Assembly (NCBI RefSeq): GCF_000746025.2
Contig: NZ_CP045798.1
Coordinates: forward strand, 1,970,501-2,034,500
Length of the DNA: 64,000 nucleotides
DNA from: Thermanaerosceptrum fracticalcis
Lineage (GTDB): Bacteria; Bacillota; Peptococcia; DRI-13
Direction of reading: 5' to 3'
Below the pieces are notes generated by a model, which was not told the origin of the DNA, did not search any database, and saw only the letters and a list, made by a program, of their open reading frames with translations. Numbering within the stretch: the stretch's first letter is position 1; the number at the start of each line of letters is the position of its first letter. The position numbers and the translations under genes are program-made. This document shows positions 27,252 through 36,042 of this stretch, piece by piece.

Positions 27252-28020
27252 TACCAGTCACCCTCTCCATTCTAGCCGTAAAAATCTGGTGTAACTTCAA
27301 ATAAACCTCTACCAGTCGCGGATCTTTTTCTTTCTTTAAAAAACCCTTAACCTTCCCGTCAACCGCCTGTAGATCACCTTCTTCAAGGAACTGCAGGTAC
27401 TTATCCGCTATCTGCTTGCCGTGCAAGTACCCACTTAAACGGCGAGCTTCCCGCTCAATGTCTTTACGCAAGTCAGGATGGATATTCGGGTGCCTGGGTT
27501 GAACCCGGCTAACCTCGTCTTCCACATGGTGCTCACCTTTAATCTTTTGCTGGAGAAGGTCAAGGGCAACTCCTATCCCGTAGAGCGTCGCACCGGGTGT
27601 TGGGGGGCAGCCGGGAATATAAACATCAACCGGAAAAATACTGTCAGTTCCACCCCAGACGGAGTAAGCATCGTGAAAAATACCACCACTACAACCACAG
27701 GTTCCATAAGCGATTACAATTTTGGGATCGGGAGTCGCTTGGTAAGCCCGCAACGCCGGCAGGCGCATAGGCCTGGTCATAGGTCCGGTAAAAAGTAGCA
27801 CGTCGGCATGCCGCGGTGAAGCAACCACTTTAATACCCAACCTTTCCGGGTCATAGACCGGCGAGATAGAAGCAAAGATCTCGATTTCGCAACCGTTACA
27901 TCCTCCACAATCGACCCGGTATACATTCACCGACCGCTTGATAACCTTCTTAAGCTTTTCCTTAAGTTCTACCAGCTTTGTATCCCGATTGTCGTTAAAA
28001 TCTCCTTTAACGGTTATCAT
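27241..28020 (-). CDS. hyfI: [NiFe] hydrogenase small subunit (HyfI/HycG, NuoB-like)
   Basis: 259 residues, near E. coli HycG. It holds the proximal [4Fe-4S] cluster next to the Ni-Fe site: CGGCNGCEIEI near residue 32, IAYGTCGCSGGIFHDAYS, and PGCPPTPGATLYGIG. A C-terminal extension of about 100 residues (HPDLRKDIEREARRLSGYLHG...) is longer than in NuoB. The start at 28020 has GGAGGGGA upstream; the frame extends into hyfH to 28215 but without a site. Confidence 0.94.
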   Translation of the reverse strand: MITVKGDFNDNRDTKLVELKEKLKKVIKRSVNVYRVDCGGCNGCEIEIFASISPVYDPERLGIKVVASPRHADVLLFTGPMTRPMRLPALRAYQATPDPKIVIAYGTCGCSGGIFHDAYSVWGGTDSIFPVDVYIPGCPPTPGATLYGIGVALDLLQQKIKGEHHVEDEVSRVQPRHPNIHPDLRKDIEREARRLSGYLHGKQIADKYLQFLEEGDLQAVDGKVKGFLKKEKDPRLVEVYLKLHQIFTARMERVTGNVG

Positions 28021-28021
28021 T

Positions 28022-28576
28022 TTATCCCCTCCCCTGCTGTTGGCCAACTGCCCTGGGCAGGGATTTAACAGCTGTCTTAATTCCCTGCCGACGCTTGCAC
28101 TGAGGGCATACTTCCATAACCTGCCTGGTGATATGGGAAGCTGAACCCGGTTGCCCGGCCTGTTCCAAAGCTGCCAGTATATATTCCAGTTCTTTGGCCG
28201 GGACAAAATATTCACCGCACAAATGGCATCTGGTCAAACGGAAGTCCGCCTTACAATAGAGATCTTCCTTTGCTGTAGCCGCCAGCTCAAAATCCGGTGA
28301 CAGTGTGATAGCCCCGGTCGGGCAAACTTCCTCACAACGGCCGCAGAAAATACAACGACCGTAAAAAACCTTCCAGGATTTAATTCCTTTTTCTAAATTA
28401 TAATCCATAGTAATAGCGTTGGCGGGACAGGCAATCGCACACGCACCGCAGGCTATACATTGCTGAAAATTGTAAATAGGTTTCCCGCGAAAGCCAGGAG
28501 CAACTTCCAGCGGCTTGAAAGGGTATTCAACAGTAGCCTCCCCCACCTGCAGCGCTTTCTTAAGCAGTTTAAACAT
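28022..28576 (-). CDS. hyfH: Hydrogenase Fe-S subunit (HyfH/HycF, NuoI-like)
   Basis: 184 residues. Two [4Fe-4S] motifs: CIACGACAIACPANAI near residue 39 and CIFCGRCEEVCPTGAI near 76. A C-terminal CHLCGEYF...CPQCKRRQG four-Cys site recalls the extra metal site of HycF. It passes electrons from the formate dehydrogenase side to the small subunit. The stop lies one base before hyfI. Confidence 0.93.
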   Translation of the reverse strand: MFKLLKKALQVGEATVEYPFKPLEVAPGFRGKPIYNFQQCIACGACAIACPANAITMDYNLEKGIKSWKVFYGRCIFCGRCEEVCPTGAITLSPDFELAATAKEDLYCKADFRLTRCHLCGEYFVPAKELEYILAALEQAGQPGSASHITRQVMEVCPQCKRRQGIKTAVKSLPRAVGQQQGRG

Positions 28577-28602
28577 CCTCTGACCCCCTTTCAGTAATTA
28601 AA

Positions 28603-30339
28603 CTAAAGTTTAAGCGGCGAATACTTCCGCTCCCGGCAGTAGTTTTCCAGTTCATTATAAGAAACGGTTTTTACATTCTTTTTCCGCACATCTACCACGG
28701 TAACCCGTTCGGTACAGGAATAGCACGGGTCAAGACTGGCCACAATGAGTGGTGCGTCAGAGATGGCATTGCCTCTAAACATATACCTGAGGGACGGCCA
28801 GTTGTTATAAGTAGCAGCCCTAGCTCTCCAGCGATACAGTTTCTGGTTATCCCCGGTCATCACCCAGTGAACATTTTCACCCCGGGGAGCTTCGGTAGCG
28901 CCGAGGGCATAAGTGTAGGGCTTATAGGAGAACCCTTCAACCAGGATAGGCCCGGGAGGCATTTCCTGGAGACACCTCTCGATGATATTGAAAGCTTGAT
29001 AGAGTTCCCCTGCCCGAACCAATTCCCGAGAAAGTACATCACAGCCGTCTTTACTAACTACCTCCCAGGGTACCCGGTCATAGGCAGCAAAAGGATGATC
29101 CGCCCGGTTATCCCTGGCATATCCGGAACCCCGCATGTTGGGACCCACCGGACTGAAGTCACGGGCTACGTCCCGTTCCAGCTTGCCCACACCACGGGTC
29201 CGCATTAAAAAGTTAGGAGTATTTATCAGGATATCCAACAGTTCATCCAACTCTTTACGCAGTTCTGTAATCAATCGTAGAATTTGATCTCTCTCTTCTT
29301 TTAAAATATCCCTGCGTACCCCGCCGACCAAGTTCATACCATAGGTTTTCCGGCCGCCTGTAAGGATCTCGGCCATCTTCATTGCTTTTTCCCTCACGCG
29401 GAAGAAGTGCATAAAACCGGAATCAAAGCCCACCAGGTGAGCAGCCAACCCGAGATTTAAAAAGTGGCTGTGCAACCTCTCTACTTCCAGTAGAATGGTT
29501 CGGATATACTGGGCTCGCAGAGGTACTTCAATCCCGTTGGCGCTTTCCACCGCAGCGGAATAAGCCACACTGTGGGTATAGCCGCAGATACCGCAAACCC
29601 GCTCGGCCAAAAAGTTAACCTGATCGTAATCCATACGGTTCTCCGCCGTCTTTTCCATACCACGGTGAATGTAGAAAAGGCGGTAATCAGCGTCAACGAT
29701 ATACTCCCCGTCTACAAACAGGCGGAAATGCCCGGGCTCATCAGAGGTAATATGAAGTGGCCCCAGGGGAACCTCCACAATTCCCTCCCCTTCTACCTCG
29801 ATGAAATCGTACTTTTCTTCCACAGACTCAGGACGGTAGCGATAATCCATGGCGTCCTTACGCAAAGGATACAGGTTATCCGGCCAATCATCGGGCAGTA
29901 CCAACCTCCGGGCATCAGGGATTCCCTCTGGCTCCAGGCCGAACATATCACGAACTTCCCGTTCGTACCATACGGCAGCCGGAACCCGTGGGGTGACCGA
30001 TGGGAACTGGGGATCGTTTTCAGGAATCAAGGTCTTTACCGTTACCCACATGTTATCTTGAGGGTTTTGATTGCCCTCCATGGAGAGAATGTAATACAAA
30101 GCATAACACCCGTTAATACTGCGCTCGTCATTGCCAATCATGTTGGAAAGCCAGCCGTTATGACCGTAATAAAGCTCGGTTACCACATCCGGAAGATTGT
30201 TGCGGTCTACCGTAATGGTTAGCTGCTCGGGTGTTTGATAGGTCTCTTCCAAAATAACAGCAGTGCCAAATTTATCCTTCAAGGCGTCCGGATATTTCTT
30301 CCCCCGCTTCATCTGGCTGCTAAACGACATATTCATCAA
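28603..30339 (-). CDS. hyfG: [NiFe] hydrogenase large subunit (HyfG/HycE, NuoCD fusion)
   Basis: 578 residues. The N-terminal 170 are NuoC-like (WYEREVRDMFGLEPEGIPDARRLVLPDDWPDNLYPLRKD). The rest is the NuoD-like Ni-binding domain. Both Cys pairs of the Ni-Fe site are intact: CGICGYTHS near residue 248 and DPCYSCTERV near 547. The residues after the last pair (VTVVDVRKKN...SPLKL) may include the tail removed by HycI. It makes or consumes H2 with formate-derived electrons. It overlaps hyfF by four bases. Confidence 0.95.
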   Translation of the reverse strand: MMNMSFSSQMKRGKKYPDALKDKFGTAVILEETYQTPEQLTITVDRNNLPDVVTELYYGHNGWLSNMIGNDERSINGCYALYYILSMEGNQNPQDNMWVTVKTLIPENDPQFPSVTPRVPAAVWYEREVRDMFGLEPEGIPDARRLVLPDDWPDNLYPLRKDAMDYRYRPESVEEKYDFIEVEGEGIVEVPLGPLHITSDEPGHFRLFVDGEYIVDADYRLFYIHRGMEKTAENRMDYDQVNFLAERVCGICGYTHSVAYSAAVESANGIEVPLRAQYIRTILLEVERLHSHFLNLGLAAHLVGFDSGFMHFFRVREKAMKMAEILTGGRKTYGMNLVGGVRRDILKEERDQILRLITELRKELDELLDILINTPNFLMRTRGVGKLERDVARDFSPVGPNMRGSGYARDNRADHPFAAYDRVPWEVVSKDGCDVLSRELVRAGELYQAFNIIERCLQEMPPGPILVEGFSYKPYTYALGATEAPRGENVHWVMTGDNQKLYRWRARAATYNNWPSLRYMFRGNAISDAPLIVASLDPCYSCTERVTVVDVRKKNVKTVSYNELENYCRERKYSPLKL

Positions 30340-31814
30340 CCTCCCAAGATAATTTCAACAGATCGCTCCAGTAGCTGGTTTAGAAATTCAGGAATACCGA
30401 TACCCAAGGTTAATACAATTATCAATAGTGCTACCAGAGGAGCCAACATCAGTAAATTAAGGTCCCCTTTTTCTTTTCCTTCCAAAGGAGCCCCAAAAAC
30501 TGACTTAACAATGAAGTTTAGCATAGCACCAAAAACAACAGCCAGTGCAGCCAGAAAGATGATGGTCACTACCAAATATCCTTCCTTGAGAGCCGCCGCC
30601 ACTGTCAGGAATTCACTAACGAAAATAGCAAAGGGTGGAGAACCTCCCAGCGATAGTGCACCGGCAATTAGGAGGACACCAGTAACCGGGGCAATCTTCA
30701 GCACACCTTTAATCTTATCCGTATTCCGGGTACCGAACTTATGGACTATGTTTCCTGCCGCACCAAACATAAGAGCCTTGGTAGCGCTGTGATTGACCGT
30801 ATGGATGAGGGCAGCCATTATGCCCGCCGGGCCGCCAATACCCAGACCAAATGCGATAATACCCATATTTTCAATACTACTGTAGGCCAGCATCCGCTTG
30901 AGGTCCTTCTGCACCAGGATAAAGAAGGCCGCAATCACAACAGAAGCCAGACCCAGGAACAGCAATAAAGTACGCGGGAAATCAAATCCAATGGCCTGCC
31001 CGGTCAGAGCATAATACCGGATCACCAGCAAGAGACCGCAATTGAGCAGAACTCCTGAAAGGAGTGCGCTGGCAGGGCTCGGCGCTTCGCTGTGCGCATC
31101 GGGAAGCCAGGTATGCATGGGCATCAGGCCAGTCTTAGTACCAAATCCAATCAAAATAAATACAAAGGCTATTTTAAGAGCGACAGGGTCCAATTCCCCG
31201 GCAACCTTGAGCACTTCGGTCCATAAGACGGCTTCGTGCACCTGTCCAATCAGCTGATACGCATTGGCAAAGATGAGTACCGTACCGAACAGCGCAAAAG
31301 CAATTCCGGCACTGCAGATCAGAACGTACTTCCAGGCGCCTTCGGCAGACGAACGATGCCGGTAGAAGCCTACCAAAAAAGCAGAAGCAAGGGTAGTAGC
31401 TTCTACTGCCGCCCACATTATAAAGACGTTATTGGATAGCACGGTAAGCAACATAGTAAACAGGAACAAATGGTATAGGCCATAGTAAAGACCCAGGTCG
31501 CTGGGTTTGATCTCGCCCTTATTAATATCATAACCCAGATAGCCAATTGAGTATACGCCTAGTATAAAGCCGAGACCGCCGATAATCATAAGCACGATGA
31601 ACGAAAGTTCATCCAGGTAAAGGTTTCCTCCCAGGGCGCTAACCGGCCCTGCCACAAGTACCTCTTTGATCAAAAGAGAAGCAACAAGCAGAATCCCGGC
31701 AGTAGCGGCAACTTGAATAAACTCCAGGGGACGTCGTAACCGAAAGGTAAAAGAAGCCAACGCCGCCACCAGGGGAATAGTCAGTATAACCAGGAGCAAT
31801 AATTCCTGGGACAT
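30336..31814 (-). CDS. hyfF: Hydrogenase-4 antiporter-like membrane subunit (HyfF)
   Basis: 492 residues with about 14 membrane spans. It is a member of the Mrp/NuoL-M-N ion-pumping family. WAAVEATTLASAFLVGFY has the key Glu, KTGLMPMHTWLPDAHSEAPSPASALLSGVLLNCG is the channel signature, and KRMLAYSSIENMGIIAFGLGIGG follows. It probably couples electron flow to H+ or Na+ movement. It is one of two such subunits here (with HyfB). Confidence 0.93.
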   Translation of the reverse strand: MSQELLLLVILTIPLVAALASFTFRLRRPLEFIQVAATAGILLVASLLIKEVLVAGPVSALGGNLYLDELSFIVLMIIGGLGFILGVYSIGYLGYDINKGEIKPSDLGLYYGLYHLFLFTMLLTVLSNNVFIMWAAVEATTLASAFLVGFYRHRSSAEGAWKYVLICSAGIAFALFGTVLIFANAYQLIGQVHEAVLWTEVLKVAGELDPVALKIAFVFILIGFGTKTGLMPMHTWLPDAHSEAPSPASALLSGVLLNCGLLLVIRYYALTGQAIGFDFPRTLLLFLGLASVVIAAFFILVQKDLKRMLAYSSIENMGIIAFGLGIGGPAGIMAALIHTVNHSATKALMFGAAGNIVHKFGTRNTDKIKGVLKIAPVTGVLLIAGALSLGGSPPFAIFVSEFLTVAAALKEGYLVVTIIFLAALAVVFGAMLNFIVKSVFGAPLEGKEKGDLNLLMLAPLVALLIIVLTLGIGIPEFLNQLLERSVEIILGG

Positions 31815-31822
31815 GAAATCAC

Positions 31823-32473
31823 CTACCCTTTCAGCATTTTTAGCTGACTAGCATCCATAGTGCCGAAAGCTTTATAAAGTTTTACGGCTATCAGGGACAT
31901 AATCAGCACAGCAAATACGGCATCGGTAAGAATACCTATTTCCGCAAGTTCGGGCACATTATAGGCCATAATGGCAAGCGTCAGGTGTGAACCGTTCTCC
32001 ATTAAACAAAATCCCAGCAGTTGTTTCAAGGCATTTATTCTCGTAATCATGCAGTGAAGTCCCAGTAGGAAATGGGCCAGAGAAACCGCCAGCGCCGTTT
32101 TATAATCAAGCACCGCCAGCATGTGAAACGGCTGTACCAAAATAAAGGCAAGTCCGACCATTAATGCTGCCAAAATCACCGACCAGGTGGTTCCAACAAG
32201 CGGAGGCTCTTCTTCAACTATACCAGTAGCCTTAACTGCCCGGAGCAAGATAAACGGCACCAGAAAGACCTTGGTTATTAGTGAAGTAATAGACCAGAGG
32301 TAAAGTTGTTCGGCCTCGTTTATTACTGCAAGCGACAGGAAGATGCTAATTAACACCAGTGATTGTAGACTGTAAAAATAAGCCGAAACCTTCAGCCGGC
32401 GGCTTTCTACCACCAAAAGGGAGGTCAGGATAAGCAACACCGCCAGGCTGTTTACAATTGCTGTAGCAGTCAT
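31823..32473 (-). CDS. hyfE: Hydrogenase-4 membrane subunit (HyfE, NuoK-like)
   Basis: 216 residues with six or seven spans, matching HyfE. The C-terminal half, ALAVSLAHFLLGLHCMITRINALKQLLGFCLMENGSHLTLAIMAY, holds the NuoK-like segment with the conserved Glu in LMENG. It sits between the antiporter-like subunits in the membrane arm. Nine bases separate it from hyfF. Confidence 0.92.
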   Translation of the reverse strand: MTATAIVNSLAVLLILTSLLVVESRRLKVSAYFYSLQSLVLISIFLSLAVINEAEQLYLWSITSLITKVFLVPFILLRAVKATGIVEEEPPLVGTTWSVILAALMVGLAFILVQPFHMLAVLDYKTALAVSLAHFLLGLHCMITRINALKQLLGFCLMENGSHLTLAIMAYNVPELAEIGILTDAVFAVLIMSLIAVKLYKAFGTMDASQLKMLKG

Positions 32474-32495
32474 CTTAAAACCCCTCCATCTTTAC

Positions 32496-33437
32496 TTAAC
32501 TTAACGCCAGATAAAACACAAAGGAAATCAGGGCGATGCCAAATGATAACGATGTAATAACCGTCACATCAGTAATTCGGTACCTAGCTACAGCATTTTC
32601 TATCAGCGCAACCAAAGTATAAAAAACCAGCAGCTTACCCAGGAAGATGATGCTCCCCAGTATCAATGAGCCTGAGGTAATATCAACCGCACCGCCAAAC
32701 GGCAGGAAAAGGGCTAAAAACAGTGCAACCACAATCACTTGTTTCATTAACAGGGCAAGTTTCATGAGAGCCATGCCGCGCCCTGAATACTCAGTCAGAG
32801 GCCCTTCCTGCAGTTCCTGTTCTGCTTCGGCCAAGTCGAAGGGAAGTTTTCCCGTCTCGACAGCAGTAGCAATAAGAAACGCGAGTAAGCCGATGATAAA
32901 TGCGGGATGCAAAAAAGATATTTGTCCGGAGGCCACCTGAACACTAATTGACCCCAGATTAGTTGACCCGGCTAACAAAGCCAGTGTAAGCAAAACCACT
33001 ACCATGGCAGGCTCAATAAGCACAGCCAGCATCATTTCCCGGCTGCTTCCTGCTGCAGCAAAGGTACTTCCGGAATCCAGCCCCGATAGCGAGAAGAAAA
33101 ATCGCACTAAAGCCATCAGATATATTACCGCAAATAAGTCGCCAACTAATCCCAGCGGCGACATTAGCGTAATGGATGGAATTATCATGGCCAGCAGCAG
33201 AAGAGTTGCCACCAGGATATACGGAGTAGCAGCAAACACCCAACTGGCTTGGGGCGGAACGGTTTCCTCCCGTTTCAACAATTTAAAAAGGTCGTAATAA
33301 GTTTGGAAAATACTGCCCCCTCGACGGCTGTGAATTCTAGCCCGGAGCCGTCGGGATATGCCGTCCAACAGCGGGGCGGCCAGCATAATCAAGGCTGCCT
33401 GCAGCAGTCCTACAAGGATTAATTTGCCGTAATCCAT
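32496..33437 (-). CDS. hyfC: Hydrogenase-4 membrane subunit (HyfC, NuoH-like)
   Basis: 313 residues with eight spans. NuoH features: GISRRLRARIHSRRGGSIFQTYYDLFKLLKRE near residue 25 and the quinone-cavity-derived loop LPFDLAEAEQELQEGPLTEYSGRGMALMKLA near 200. It anchors the peripheral Ni-Fe arm to the ion-pumping subunits. The start at 33437 follows GGGGGGTGT; the frame continues to 33599 inside hyfB. Confidence 0.94.
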   Translation of the reverse strand: MDYGKLILVGLLQAALIMLAAPLLDGISRRLRARIHSRRGGSIFQTYYDLFKLLKREETVPPQASWVFAATPYILVATLLLLAMIIPSITLMSPLGLVGDLFAVIYLMALVRFFFSLSGLDSGSTFAAAGSSREMMLAVLIEPAMVVVLLTLALLAGSTNLGSISVQVASGQISFLHPAFIIGLLAFLIATAVETGKLPFDLAEAEQELQEGPLTEYSGRGMALMKLALLMKQVIVVALFLALFLPFGGAVDITSGSLILGSIIFLGKLLVFYTLVALIENAVARYRITDVTVITSLSFGIALISFVFYLALS

Positions 33438-33451
33438 ATCTGACACCCCCC

Positions 33452-35473
33452 TTATCTCGTGGCAATAAGCAAGAAGCTCACCAGAATAATGATGATGTAG
33501 AGCAAATACAGGTGAATACTGCCAGCCTGAAGCTTCTGGATATAAGTTCCCGTTCTCATGACGGCAGCCACCAGTGGCTTGTAAAGGTAGTCCTCCCATA
33601 GCGATGAGGCATGAGACTCGTAATGTACAGGCCCTTCAAAGTAAGACTTAGAAGTATAACGCGGCCCCTTAACATGAGTTTGAGGCCGGTAAATAGCCCG
33701 GAAAATTACTCTAAGGGGTTGGGCAAAAGATGAAGCGGTATAACCCATACGGGGGTTGTAGGCATAACCGCACGCCCACGGCGCTTCATCCACCCGCCTA
33801 CCTGTGCCAAACCCGCCTCCGAGGGCCACCAGCAGCAAAGGTAAAGTAACTAGACCTACCAGCAGGATGGCCATCAGCGGAGTAGAGAGGGTACCTTGAA
33901 TTAAAAAGCCAGGATACATAATCATCCCTGCAGCGGCCGGTACCGCCGGTTGGTTCAGCAAAGACGCTGCCACGGAAGTAAAAGCAGGAACCAGCCAGGG
34001 TGCGCCCACCCCTAAAATAACGATGGCGACCACCAGAACAAACATGCCTGCCACCATGGTTGGCGGAACCTCTCTGGCAGTCTCAGCGTGGTGACTGCGG
34101 GCGGCACCGGCGAAGGTGACGCCATAAGCCTTAACAAAGCACATGGCAGCCAACGCACCTGTAATGGCCAGCATTACGATAACAACAGAAGCAACCAGGG
34201 TCACCCACCAGCTGCCTGACTTAGCAGCCAGGAACAGTGAATGATAGGTATACCATTCACTGACAAAGCCGTTCAGCGGAGGCAAAGCTGAAATAGCTGC
34301 CGCGCCAATAAGAAAAGCAAATGCTGTAAAGGGCATCCTTTTTACCAACCCGCCCAGTTTCTCCATATTTTTGCTATGCGTACGGTAGAGGACCGAACCT
34401 GCCCCTAGGAAGAGCAGCCCTTTAAAAGTAGCGTGATTAATCAGGTGGTAAAGACCTGCCATTAATCCGAGCACGGCCAGCATCGGTTGCTCTAAAGCCG
34501 CGCCCAACATGCCAACCCCTACCCCCATTAAAATGATGCCGATGTTTTCCACGCTGTGAAAAGCCAGCAACCGTTTTAAGTCATGCTGTGCCAGCGCGTA
34601 CATTACACCCAAAACAGCCGAGACGGCGCCAGCAAGAAGAACTATCACACCCCACCAGTAGTTGGTAGCGCCCAAAAAGTCCACTCCTACACGGATAATG
34701 CCGTAAATTGCCGTTTTGATCATGACACCGGACATCAAAGCGGAAATGTTTGAGGGAGCAGCCGGGTGAGCCTGGGGTAACCAGATATGCAAAGGAATAA
34801 TACCTGCTTTAGCCCCGAAACCTAAAAATGCCAGAATGAAGGCCGTCGTTTTTAAACCCTCAGAAAGAGGCGCCTCACTGAAGGTTGCAAAGTCAAAACT
34901 ACCGGTCTTGCTGACGAAAAGGAGAAATGATAGCATAATCAAAGCCGTACCTACGTGGGCCATGATCAGGTAAACCAAACCGGCACCGGTAGATTCCTTT
35001 TTCTCCTGCTCAAAACTTACCAGGAAAAACGAAGCAAGAGTCATGAGCTCCCAGAAGATCAGAAAATAAAAGGCATCTCCTACAGTAACCACCAGGATCA
35101 TAGAACCGATAAAAATATTCATAAAAAATCCCAGCAGGCCCTTACCCTTCCCGCTGTACTCCTCCAGGTAAGACAACGAATAAAGGGCTGTAGCAGCAGT
35201 CAGCAGTGAAATGACCAGTGCCATAAAGGCAGACAGCTGATCTACTCGGATAACAAATTGTGTAAAGGGAATAAATCCGGTGAAATTCAGCGTAAAGCCC
35301 GCCCCGCCGGCCAATACCGGGATGGCCCACGCCATCCCGGTAACAGCCGCAAGGAAAGCAGTTATAGCAGCAACGTAGTTGGCATGCCTGTCCATTTTAC
35401 CTAATAGCAGCGAGGCACCGGCTCCAGCCGCATAAAGGAGTATGGACATTATAAAAAGCTGTTCAGCAACCAT
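33452..35473 (-). CDS. hyfB: Hydrogenase-4 antiporter-like membrane subunit (HyfB/HycC)
   Basis: 673 residues, matching HyfB/HycC. About 16 spans. FLIFWELMTLASFFLVSFEQEKK and AKAGIIPLHIWLPQAHPAAPSNISALMSGVMIKTAIYGIIR are the core motifs, and a C-terminal extension (RRVDEAPWACGYAYNPRMGYTASSFAQPLR) continues to a last span. E. coli Hyf has a third antiporter-like subunit, HyfD, which is absent here. Five bases separate it from the ferredoxin gene. Confidence 0.94.
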   Translation of the reverse strand: MVAEQLFIMSILLYAAGAGASLLLGKMDRHANYVAAITAFLAAVTGMAWAIPVLAGGAGFTLNFTGFIPFTQFVIRVDQLSAFMALVISLLTAATALYSLSYLEEYSGKGKGLLGFFMNIFIGSMILVVTVGDAFYFLIFWELMTLASFFLVSFEQEKKESTGAGLVYLIMAHVGTALIMLSFLLFVSKTGSFDFATFSEAPLSEGLKTTAFILAFLGFGAKAGIIPLHIWLPQAHPAAPSNISALMSGVMIKTAIYGIIRVGVDFLGATNYWWGVIVLLAGAVSAVLGVMYALAQHDLKRLLAFHSVENIGIILMGVGVGMLGAALEQPMLAVLGLMAGLYHLINHATFKGLLFLGAGSVLYRTHSKNMEKLGGLVKRMPFTAFAFLIGAAAISALPPLNGFVSEWYTYHSLFLAAKSGSWWVTLVASVVIVMLAITGALAAMCFVKAYGVTFAGAARSHHAETAREVPPTMVAGMFVLVVAIVILGVGAPWLVPAFTSVAASLLNQPAVPAAAGMIMYPGFLIQGTLSTPLMAILLVGLVTLPLLLVALGGGFGTGRRVDEAPWACGYAYNPRMGYTASSFAQPLRVIFRAIYRPQTHVKGPRYTSKSYFEGPVHYESHASSLWEDYLYKPLVAAVMRTGTYIQKLQAGSIHLYLLYIIIILVSFLLIATR

Positions 35474-35478
35474 AGGAT

Positions 35479-36042
35479 TTACCTCCCACTTCTAAGGATG
35501 GAAACCGCACTTTTGGTGTTAGCGCCCCTCTTAAGCTTACTGAGCCGCTCTATCTCCTCACCTTTAACCTCTTTCAGCGCTTTGGTCGGGCAGACTTGTA
35601 CACAAGTGGGGCCACCCTCTGTGAAAGAACAAAGATCGCATTTTGCAGCAATGGTTTTCTGTCCGATATCCCCGGCTAGCAGAGGAATTAGGTGAAAGTT
35701 AACCAGACCGACTTCTTCAACCGAGGGAGCTCGGGTGCCCTGAATCTCAATACAACCAAAGGGGCAGGCCAGAGCACACATCTTACAGCCAATACAGAGA
35801 CCTTCGTTTAATTGGACCATCTGGTCCTTAATCTCGATGGCTTTAACGGGACAAACTTTTGCACAAGGAGCATCCTCGCAGTGCCGGCACTGAATGGGCA
35901 TCGTTCCTTCAGAAGTATGGGTAACAAAAAGCCGGGGGAAAGGCTGCAGCCCGTAATTTTTATGGATAAGGGCACAGCCGGCCATACAAGTATAGCAGCC
36001 CAGGCAGCGGTCAGGATCAGCAATTATAAAACGATTAGGCAT
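35479..36042 (-). CDS. hyfA: Four-cluster ferredoxin subunit (HycB/HyfA-like)
   Basis: 187 residues with four [4Fe-4S] motifs: CLGCYTCMAGCA, CRHCEDAPCAKVCP, CIGCKMCALACPFGC and CDLCSFTEGGPTCVQVCP. It links formate dehydrogenase to the hydrogenase arm. The start at 36042 overlaps the fdhF stop region by eight bases, with AAGGAGG upstream. A longer in-frame reading to 36174 falls inside fdhF and is not used. Confidence 0.93.
   Translation of the reverse strand: MPNRFIIADPDRCLGCYTCMAGCALIHKNYGLQPFPRLFVTHTSEGTMPIQCRHCEDAPCAKVCPVKAIEIKDQMVQLNEGLCIGCKMCALACPFGCIEIQGTRAPSVEEVGLVNFHLIPLLAGDIGQKTIAAKCDLCSFTEGGPTCVQVCPTKALKEVKGEEIERLSKLKRGANTKSAVSILRSGR

Noticed and set aside
29572-30222. A 216-codon plus-strand frame antisense to the hydrogenase large subunit
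   Set aside because: The minus strand encodes an unmistakable HyfG/HycE protein; the plus-strand reading is low in family-like sequence.
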